Assembly: GCA_012934845.2 (NCBI GenBank)
Contig: WNNJ02001570.1
Coordinates: 124,001-188,000, forward strand
Length of the DNA: 64,000 nt
Direction: 5' to 3'
Origin: Pomphorhynchus laevis
Lineage: Eukaryota; Acanthocephala; Palaeacanthocephala; Echinorhynchida; Pomphorhynchidae
Below are positions 1 through 10,400 of the stretch, piece by piece. Each line of letters begins with the position of its first letter. Positions within the stretch are counted from its first letter, which is position 1. The notes beneath the pieces were generated by a model, which was not told the DNA's origin, ran no database searches, and was given only the letters and a program-made list of their open reading frames with translations. Made by a program: the position numbers and the translations under genes.

Positions 1-159
1 AACATTGCGAGAAGATTGTAGCGATTTGTAGCATATGTATTGTACTGTTGACGTCTTCAGCAGCCTTCAGGTAAAAAGAACTCATAATTCCAACAATCTC
101 ATTACTGGCATTACAACGAGGTAGGTCAATCAAGTTAGGTTTCTAGTGAATGGCAATGT

Positions 160-397
160 TGTGAAGTTCGTAGATTGCTTTCGGGCTATCAGGTTTCAGA
201 TTTTCGAGTGAATTCCGGTCTCTCTGACCTTCAGTATCTGTCGCAGAAAGAAACTGAGTGCAGTTTGAACAATGTTGTCCACGACAGTTGTAACACTTCA
301 ATCCTGCTCGAGCACATCTACATCCTTTACATCGTGCTGCCTGACCATTACAAGTGCATCATAGAGGGCTACCTGTAGGCTTACCGCGAACCATTGA
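160..397 (-). mobile_element. CXC-domain N-terminal fragment of an endonuclease-less RT element
   Basis: Read on the minus strand, this encodes a start like MVRGKPTGSPL followed, after one stop, by CTCNGQAARCKGCRCARAG and further paired cysteines. The same layout (MPRGRP..., then a CNGAA...CYGCPC-type cysteine cluster) begins the much longer copy at 59035, so I read it as a 5' fragment of that retroelement family. The cysteine spacing resembles the CXC domain of MSL2-like proteins. It is broken and nothing RT-like follows. A domesticated CXC exon is the alternative but is less likely. Confidence 0.55.
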
Positions 398-759
398 TCG
401 GCTGTTGTATAATTTCGTTGTTAGGATTTTAATGTTTTTATATATTCGATTGTATTTATATTATATATTGTAATCACTTAATCGATTCTTATAGCTTTGC
501 TGTACCGTTGTTCTTTGCTGTACCGGTGTTTGTAAGTAGTGTATTTATTTTATATCTCAAATGTAAGAATTTTAATAACCAAGACTTTTTAACTCTATGT
601 ATAGTCTTGTATGTTATAATAATATCAGGACCATTGGTACGGCATTATATCCCATTCGTTCTCATTGCGAATCCAGCTTTTCAATATTGGATTTAAATTC
701 ATTGATTGTATGCACCGCAACGTTTTCCTGCACCGTTTTTTCTATGCACCGCATTTTTT

Positions 760-1016
760 CTTTTGTTCCTTGCGTTCTTGTAATTTCTTTCTTTTACATG
801 TCCCAAACTACTCTACCTCCTTTGGACTCCGCTCCTTCCTGGTGACTGCTCCTCTATCGTGGAATCATCTGCCCATTCATATGCGCCAATCAACTTCCCT
901 GCCGTCTTTCAAACGCCAAATCCGATCCCGTTTAAACAATTTATCTGCTTGACTTTTTCATTTTTTAGTGGATTTGTAAGCGTGCAGCTTGTACGCATTT
1001 GCCACGTTAAATAAAT
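760..1016 (+). mobile_element. CR1/L2-like LINE, 3' end fragment
   Basis: The translated segment ends with the motif LRSFLVTAPLSWNHLP and SLPSFKRQIRSRL, typical of the C-terminus of CR1/L2-type LINE ORF2. It is followed by a short 3' UTR with the stem-loop GCGTGC-AGCTT-GTACGC, then TTTGCCACG and AATAAA. The same tail ends the copies at 11490-11535, 47600 and 63120. The copy is heavily 5'-truncated. Confidence 0.75.
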
Positions 1017-1436
1017 TTGTATTATATTATTAACGACATCAGATGGTAGAAGATTCTAAACATTTATATTGAATAATGTAACGCAATCGTTTCTGTTCCA
1101 TTAAAATTTTTTTCTTGAACCTACGGTGTGAATTTGTTTGAAATTTAAGATTCGGATAAAACAATACATTTTAATGATTGGACTTTTAATAATATTTAAT
1201 TTATTTTTAAAATTAATTATCAAAAGTTACTCAAATATTTTACTATTTTATTAAGAAAAATAGTGAAATAAAAAAGTGTGAATTATTATAATTCACAAAT
1301 TATTTTATTGTTTTTATCTTGCTATGTATTTGTAGATTATGAACATTTTATCATCTGGAACGAATCCTTCAGATTCGACCATACAGGTTTTGCTAATTTG
1401 GCATCTTGATTGCTAATGTATAAATATATGTTTTAG
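1017..1436. other. AT-rich stretch without recognisable gene
   Basis: I see no coding signature, RNA gene or known repeat here. It is probably intron or upstream DNA of the dsRBD-DZF gene, whose first recognisable exon begins at 1437. Confidence 0.5.
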
Positions 1437-1469
1437 GAGAAGACGAAAGATTCCTCTAGTATCGTTAAT
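1437..1469 (+). CDS. dsRBD-DZF gene, first recognised exon
   Basis: An acceptor TTTTAG and donor GTAAGC bound 33 nt encoding EKTKDSSSIVN in phase 0. It has no domain; it is included because the short 48-bp intron after it and the phase both fit. It could be spurious. Confidence 0.45.
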
Positions 1470-4400
1470 GTAAGCTTTAATAATGCAAGCACCTATTTTT
1501 TATTTTGTAATTTTCAGCCAGCTGAGTCCAAAGAAATTCTCAGAGAGCTGTCTGAATTTGCTCAACATCATAAGGCATGTTTTTATTTTGTTAATCACGC
1601 ATAGTGATTATTATTACCTTTGAAATAATTGCTAAATATCAAATTTTACTAGAACCAAGAATAAGGATAATAACATTAGTTTAAGTAATTAAACTTAGTA
1701 AATAAACCTAATAGAACCAAGAATAAGGATAATGAAATTAGTTTAAGTAAATAAAATTAGTTTAAGATAACAAGGCAACAGACAACTTCTTTCGTACTGT
1801 CATCGATAGGTTAAAACCTGACTGCCTGTCAACCGCTACGGACGCTGCAAAGATTTAATGATTTATTACCAAACTCAAATGACGGACAATTACCACCAGA
1901 TGGAGATGCAACTAAGAAACATCTTTAAAAACAACTTTGTAGCCTAGAGCGATATTGAAGTTAGAATTTTCTACAGAAATAATAAACTCAGCAATTTACT
2001 AATTAAGAATGCACTATTAGAAGACAAAACTAAGACCTCGGATATTATATCAATTTCAGTGCAACGAAGCCGGATGTAGCACCGGCCCTACAACACATCG
2101 GCTACACTACACAGACGATTGAAAATCGTTAAAAACAACATTCATATGATGGCGCCATTAAAAAGCATATGATGGAAAACATGATTATCTACCAAATGTG
2201 GCCCCACCCCTGATGGGGTGGGGCCACATTTGGTAGTCTACTATTACGAAATACCAGTTGTAAGAAATTTCAAATAATGGATGCACTGTTAATAAAAGAA
2301 ACCAAACCAGATATCAATAAGCAAGATGAGGGCTTTATTCGAACCATTAGAGTCTTTTAACATTGAAATTTTGTATTCTTCCCTTTTAACATTGTATTTG
2401 TTATTTTGTAGATTAACATTGATAATGACCTATGTACAAGGTAGAAAATTCTCGACATTTTTTAATTTACTGTGAAATGGAGATTCTACCACATATTTAA
2501 AATAATTACAATAAATCTAACACAGGAAGCTAAAACATCTAAAGAACATTGACGTCAAATGTAGCAAAATAAATATAAAATGTAAAATTTAAATAAATGA
2601 AGAATAACATAGATAAATCTTAGATTATCCATCAAAGTGTACAACATAATTTCATATTCCTGTTTATTGTCTTTAAAGAGCTTGTCTATCATACCATTCT
2701 GATAAACTGCTTTTTTGATCAAATGACATTTTCAAATATTATTAAATGAAAATATTTTAAATCATCGAAATTAATCTTATCATCATTTACAATAACACGA
2801 TTGAGGTCTGAACATTTTTCAATTTAAGTAAATATTATTATATTAAGAAATCTTCACGTATCTAGTGGAATACTATTTCAACTATATTTTAAAATCTCGT
2901 TTTACTAAAAAAATGTTTGAATTCTTCCAGATATATCGCTGTAATGCTAATTTTGTCTGTAAATAAATAATTTTGTTGCTTTGTAATAATAAAATTTTAA
3001 AATACGTTTAAATTTGCAAATTTTCAACTGTCTAATATTTTGATTGTTTTCAATTAATATTCGTTCAGATAAAGAGGCAATTTTCTTTGATCAGAGAGTA
3101 CAAGAATGAGCTAAAGCAGCCAATATTCGAGGTCCGTCTTGTTTTAGGATCTGAAACCTACGTTGGTGAAGGTCGTTCAATAAAGAGTGCTCAGCGGAAT
3201 GCAGCGGCGTTTGCATTTGCAAATACAGCTCTCGAAAAGCCTGCAATTCGCGGCGACGTCAAATCTGAAAATAGATCCGATCAGAAGCATAATGGTATTT
3301 TATTGTGTCATTTATTGTCGTTGCTTCCATATAATATTGCTATTCATTTTAATTTTAGGTGCTAGTTGGAGAAATTATGAAATTGATTGTTTTCCACTGT
3401 ATATATGACAAAATAAAGCAGTACGGCGTATAGCTCATTCTGAAAATTACCCTTACTATTCGAGTATCATCTGTAGTTTGATTATTGTTTTAGAAATAAT
3501 TATCGTTATAGAACCGTACATATTTTGTTTCATAATATTTCAAAGATTACTGCTGTCATTAGAACAAATTACAATTTTTAATAGCTAATGATCAATAATA
3601 ACTTATAATAATACTAGGTATCGGAATAATAAAGAGCGTCATAGTTCCCATTTAAAAAGTTTATTATTTGGTAGATAACTATATGAAATGAGTTATTATA
3701 AGACATCAATGTAAGTAGATGCGCATATATATATTTTTTAGTTGACTTTTATTTTAAATTTCAATTTTTAATTTTAATTCAATTGTATGAAATGTTATAT
3801 AATAATTATTTATGAGTCACGGGTTGGCTGTCATTTTAAACAATATTTTGTATCACAACGAATTCGGATATTTAAAGTTTTATCATCTTAGATCTTATTA
3901 AAACTATTCACTCTAATACCTTAAAAATACTTTTAAATTTGTTCTCTACAAACTATAAATTATTTCACTTGTCTATTGAAATTGTCATGGCACAAAGTTA
4001 AAATTATATAATAAGGTGAATTTAAGACATATCAATCAGTTTATTGATGAATACTATATATTAATTATATATTAATTAATATATATTATATATTAATTAA
4101 ATATTAATGAATATTATATATTAATATTCATTAATATAATTAATGAATATTATATATTAATTAAATAAAATCTTGTGTGAAGTTTTTATATAAACAATTA
4201 TTAAATAAATAAAATATCAAAAATTTAAGTTGTTTCAATTTTTCAGACTGCAGTATTCTTTGAAATAGATATGAAATCCTTTACGGTTCTATAATAATAG
4301 CTAATGAAAGCTTACATTTTTTAAATAATGGGTTCGATTAATGGTGATGCTGTACCACTATATATCTTTCATTGTAAAATAATCGTTTGCAATTGCGTCC

Positions 4401-7400
4401 AAACTAAAAGTAATAATTGTTTCAGACAGTACATACAGCGGTGTTTATAAGTTAATACTGAAATTCGATTATTCGGTTCCTTTGGCTGAACCTTTCGATT
4501 TTATCTTATTTTATCATATACTGGTACAGCAATCTAATCATTAAGTACATTCTAATGAAAATGAAATTAACAATTTAAAAAAGGTTTTTATTTTTGATCA
4601 ATTCGTTGTAATTACCATAATATTTATACATCACCCAAAACGACTAGCATTTGATATTCTTTGCGACTATTACATTGAGTCAATTGCTGGTAATTTTAAG
4701 GTTGACAAGTGATATGACTAACAAGTGATATAGTTAATTAAGTTGCCAGTCATTTCAGTTAGTAACGTTGGAATTATAGTACCTTGTAGACTTTCGCTCG
4801 TGCATTAACTTGTCCGTCTTTGATTACCAGCTAATGACGAAATAAAAGGGCATTTTCAGAATCTGCTATTTCTAATTGTGTAGAAATTCATTAGTAAGTT
4901 ATCATGATTATTGGTGAAAGTGTTCCTTACACGGGCTTTGCTGTTAACTGCTGGTAAGTGAAGTGAATGTGGTATTTTTATTTAGATGATAATGTATTGT
5001 ATTATGAACTTTTAACATGTGAAAATGCTTTTATAATCATAAAAATGCTATTTGTTGATCTACTTTTATATGAAAATTTAAGAACAAATTTAGTGATCGT
5101 TTGTGGCATCGTTTTTGAATGTCAATGGGCAATCAACAGAAGCGATATTTGTGTTTGTTAATTTAAAGTGTTTTAATTATTGATTGCACAGGAAAGAGCA
5201 AGGGATTCCTTATTAAAAATTAGTCGATTTTTCGATAGCCGACTGATATAACGCTTTTTATAAAAAAACTTATATTTTATATAAAAATTACATGATTTAG
5301 TTTTTAAGACTAAACGATTTAGTTTTAAAATTAAACGATTTAGTTTTTAAAACTAAGCGATTTAGTTTAGTTTTAATTTGCAGAATTTGTAATAATAAAT
5401 ACAGGTATCAGTTCCAATACACCATTTTTGTTATCAGTGCACCTGATAATAAGGAATGTGTTTCTGTCAGTTTGTAAACTGTCAGTTTAGATCATTCGTT
5501 AATTACAGTTTGTTGAATTGCCTACTGTCATTAATCATCAACTAATTAATTTGTTAGTAGTTTTGAAAACGACCAAAAAAGCGAGCGCGTTTAACTAGTT
5601 TTAACGAGTCCCACTATCTCAAGATAAGACAGTGAAATTTTTATGCTTGTTATTCAGTTAATTCAACGGATATTCTAATTTTTTTATACATTTCGATAAT
5701 GTACGCTGTCGTTGCTGAAGCTTGAAAGGAGCTTGATAATCAAATTTACTTGATAATCAAATTTCATCAGAGGAAATCCGTCATGTTCATGCATTTAGCG
5801 CCGATACTATGTTGGATCTAGCAAACGGGCCGAAATCTGATTGCATAGCAGTTCTTCCTGATGATCTATATGTTTTATTCTTATGCATCGTCTGTTATTT
5901 GTCAATTCATAAAAATCGAATTTTATTTTAAATTTTAATTTTGACTTGATTTAAGTTATACGAAATCTGATATTTAATTATTTGTAATCATTTATAATTA
6001 TTTAATAATTTATTATATTATTTTATTTTTATCATTATGTTTAATTCACCAATAATTTAGTAGACTCCGTTATCTGATTTGATTCCCATACATTTCTTAC
6101 ACTGAATAATTAATGTTTTGCAATTAAACTAGTATTTTTTCACGCTTTAATGTACCCTAGATTCTGTGTTAATACACAAAATCAATTAATTCTTGTTCCC
6201 GAACATCACGATACTGTTGTCGTGATTTCATATAAACCAAAATGAACTATTGTATCACAAAATAGGATAGTAGCTCGATTATTTATACGACGCTTCGAAA
6301 ATGATGTCAGTGGTTTTAAAACGTTTTATTATTCCTATAATTCAATAAACGTAAGCAGTGGGAATATTCATGGAGTTATTGAAAAAGCCTTTAAATATTT
6401 ATGAGTGAATGCTCTAAATTTTCTTTAATAAATACATTTTAAATCTTTAATTTGCAAACAAATTAATTTCATTTAATTTTTTTTCGAGAAACGTAATAGA
6501 ATATCAAAGTTTTTACTTATTTAAATCGACTCCAAATTTTTTTGCGCAAGCTAAAAATGCTTTAAGTTTTTGTTTCTGATTTTCAATTTTCAATTTTTCG
6601 ATTTCATATAAGCTTCATATAAGCTTTTATAAACGTAAACATCGTTTATTTAGAAAGGAGATATTCTTCAAGTCAATTAAACGAGCATCGTTCTTTTTAT
6701 GACCACTCCAATAGCAAATATTTTGAAATGCGTTTAAGTGAAATTGCTCCAACAGATCAACAGTTACACGACATGCAAACCCTCATCCGCGAAATTGAAA
6801 GAGCCTTAAAAATAGTGTCAGACAATATGACTGCAAAGTGCAAAGAGGCAGGTATAACGGTTTCGGATCCTAATACTGACAATAGTTTTACTAATGTGAA
6901 ACAACGCCCAGATGATGAATATCGGTAAGCAATCAGTAATTTGTCAATGTGATTTTTATAAGATGAATGTACAAACATAATAATCGATTGTTTAAATTAA
7001 TATAAAAATGTTACAAGAAGGCGAGGAGACAGGAATATTTATTTAATTAGAAAAATCCAATATTTCGACGGCACTACGGCACGTCATCTTCAGGGTTGTA
7101 ATTAGCGAGAACACTTATAAATTTTCTTAAACTTTATAGAGTGTTAATATATTATTATATATTTATTATATATTTTCTTTTTTTATAAGTGTTCTAGCTA
7201 ATTACAACCCTGAAAATGACGTGCCGTGGTGCCGTCGAAATATTGGATTTTTCTAATCAAATAAATATTCCTGTTTCCTCGCCTTCTTGTAATAATTCGG
7301 ATTGGAAACGAATTTTCTCTAATATAAAAATGACCAACCATTTTTTATAAAAATGGTTCCACAAAGAAAATCTAATTTTGGGTTATTTGATTGCAAAATG

Positions 7401-10400
7401 ATAAATTAATTTTAAATTATTCTCATTTACATCACAAGAAAATAATTTTATTATGATGTAAGCCAATTGTTAATGAACGTCAAAACGATACGAACATTTT
7501 TTTTGTAATAAACAAGCCAGAACATTTTCGAACATGTGAAGCAGTATTTATTAGGGCAGAAATATTTCATCAAAAACATTAAACATCAAAAATATTTCTC
7601 TCAAAAAATCTGAACGCTGGATTTGATTATTATTGGTTTGATTAACCCCAAACATTTCATGGGTGAGTCCGAAGGTTTCCATCCATAGCGTGATGCCAGA
7701 GCATCTTGAAATTGCCTGCTGCTTAAGTGGTGATTAAGTACTATTGAAGGCTTTGCTGAAAGCCAATTAGATGCCCCTTTACAGGCTGCGAAATCGAGAC
7801 AAGCGCTAATAGTCGCTGATTTTGATTTAACCCTCATCAATCGAGTTTTGATAGATTCTTGCTTATATATTCTTATTCCTCGCGCAATTTGGGCATATCT
7901 AATCTCTAAATCACTTCCTGATAATCCATCTAGTAGAGGTTGGCTCATGCGTAATGAACGATCATATTCCGAAAGAGGATTACTATTCGGGTCTTGTATA
8001 CCCAATCCACCGTAGCGTAATGGAATCATTATCGAATCAAGTTGTCCCGTATCTAAATCTACTCCTGTCAACGCTAAATTTGAACGCTGGTTCAAATTTT
8101 GAAATATTTTCTATTGTTAGAAACATATTCGTGATGTTTATTGTTTGGGCCTAAAGATTTATTCACATAGATCTAGTTACTGAGTACGCTTTTGTCGTTG
8201 ATTTTAGGATCATTGATATTCAATTGATTAATTTTTGAAGTAATTTTGAAATAATTTAATATTAAATATTTTTTGAAAATTTCGAGATATTTTATCTCGA
8301 AATTTATCTGTTTTTTTTTGTTATAATATGAATAATTGTATCAGATAACAGAGTCTACGTATTTTATACAAAAATATCAGAAATTATCTGTTATCTTTAT
8401 CAGAAATACAGATAAATAATAAACAATACATAATTTTATCATATTTTATATAATTAATATTTACATAAAGTTAAAATTTTAGCGAAATAAATAAAATTAA
8501 TTTTTAATGAATTTAATATACGATGAATATAATCAGGATTATAGATCATTAGGAGGAACCACTATGTTATCAGTTTTCGGCCATTACTCCTCGTCCAAAC
8601 ATAGCAGCAGGGCAAAATACGCGCTAATGACGTATTTCCTTTGATAAAATTTGATTATCTAGCGAATCTTTTTCTAAAGTACATTTTTGAAATTTGTGTT
8701 GATTTACCAGACACTGACCCAATAAATCGTAGTAAGTATTGATGTATTGGTTTGAATTCAATCCATCGATCCATCGATCTTTTTTGGCTCACCGAATCCT
8801 GACACTCTGACTCTGACGACCTCTCCATTCGCCGTCTGCTTTTTGCCGCTTGCTCACTAGTCAAATCCTCCCGCACCGGATCATCCCTTCTAAATTCTTT
8901 AACCATGGCGGCATTGTCGCATTCGCCTGTCAGTCCGCGTCTCTTCGCAAAATAACTCCCCCTTTCAGTTCTTGCTCTATTGAATTTCTTACATGCCGAT
9001 GTTTTATCCTGATCACTCTGGATCTCGCCTGTCCCACTGTTCGTTATCCCCCATCCCTTCACTCGTCCTTGGTGACTTCAACATCCACCTCGACCACCAC
9101 ACTTCCACAAATTCCATCCGGTTCATCAACATTCTATCCAACTATAACTACAAACCCATCTTCACCGCCCCCACACATATCCTTGGCGGGGCACTCGCCA
9201 ACATCACTGTCCCCGATCATTTTGCTGCCACACTGTCCATTTAATGGACAGTACACCTCACTGTCCATTTCCGATCCTGGCCTTTCCAATCACTTTCTCG
9301 TCACCTTTGATCTCACTCGCAACCACACCCCTCCTCACACACCTACAATCCTATGTTGCCCTTGTAGAAATCTTAACCTCTCCCTTCTCCGCTCTGCCTT
9401 ACTCAAATCTTCTCTATCCTATCCCACAATAACATATTTCTCTCATCACGATCTCGTCTTACTTTTCGACTCTGAACTCACATCCACTCTCTATCTTCTC
9501 TTGCCCTTCAAGCCTCACCATCACCGTCGGTTGCAACGTGCCTTATGGTTTGACAGCGAATGACTACTCTCAAAGCGTCGAATTCGTCATGCTTTTCAAG
9601 TCTATCACCGCTCTCTTAGACGTGATATTTGCTCGCTAACTACGCTTCTCCGTAATTCCCATCTTGCTCTTGCCGGTCTCATCTCCACCTACTACGTACC
9701 AAATGCAACTCATTCTGACAGCATAAAATCATCACTTCATTCAACTCAAAGTCTCTCTGGAATACTTTTAACTCAATCCTTTCTCGTTCCTCTTCGTTTT
9801 GCAACATTGATCCCCATGATTATTCGTCATTTCTCCAGACCAAAGTATCCATGTTGCTCTCTAACAATCCCGTCTCCATTCTCTCTCACTGCTAAGCTCT
9901 TTAGCTCATCCTCCCAGAACTCTTTCATCTTACGCCTGTCTCATCTGCCAAATATCATATGTCCTCATGTCCTTGCCCAACAAAACCTCACCTGCCAATC
10001 TCCTGCCTACCCCCATACTTAAATCCATATGCTCATCGATATCCCCTTTCCTCACCACCTTGTTTAACTCGTCCATCTGCAGTCGTATCTTTCCTTCGCA
10101 CTGGAAATCCGCCATCGTTCGTTCCCTCCTTAAGAAACAATCGCTCGATCACTCCCTTTATTCTAGCTATCGCCCTATTTCACTCCTCCCTACTTTTTCA
10201 AGCTCTTAGAGCTCCTTATCTTAATACAGATCAACGTTTATCTAGGTTCATCCAATCTATACCTCCTTTCCAATCCGCTTTCCGCTCTAATCATTCCACA
10301 GAAATCGCCTGCATAAAAATTTACAACGACCTACTTATTTATCGTGACAAGGTTTTATAAAGTTTTCTCATCTCCCTCAACCTCTCCTCTGTCTTCAAAA

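Larger units (their letters stand above)
3295..6653. other. Intron 3 of the dsRBD-DZF gene
   Basis: This 3.4-kb intron is AT-rich. It contains an AT tandem array (4040-4165), a 21-22-bp tandem repeat (5285-5375) and an inverted copy of the pseudoknot repeat family (5745-6090). I find no further coding exon; short open frames such as 4967-5161 lack any family signature. Confidence 0.65.

Noticed and set aside
35-70. Possible first exon of the dsRBD-DZF gene (ATG, 12 codons, donor GTAAAA, phase 0)
   Set aside because: Phase and donor fit, but 36 nt with no domain and 1.4 kb from the next exon is too little evidence.
175-378. Plus-strand open frame of 67 codons
   Set aside because: It is antisense to the cysteine-rich CXC fragment, which explains the open frame better.
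9930-10115. Minus-strand 61-residue frame, also seen as plus-strand RIDELNKVVRKVDIDEHINL at 49380
   Set aside because: Both are antisense of the CR1/L2-like segment LLPTP...SICSSISPFLTTLFNSSI, not a separate conserved peptide.
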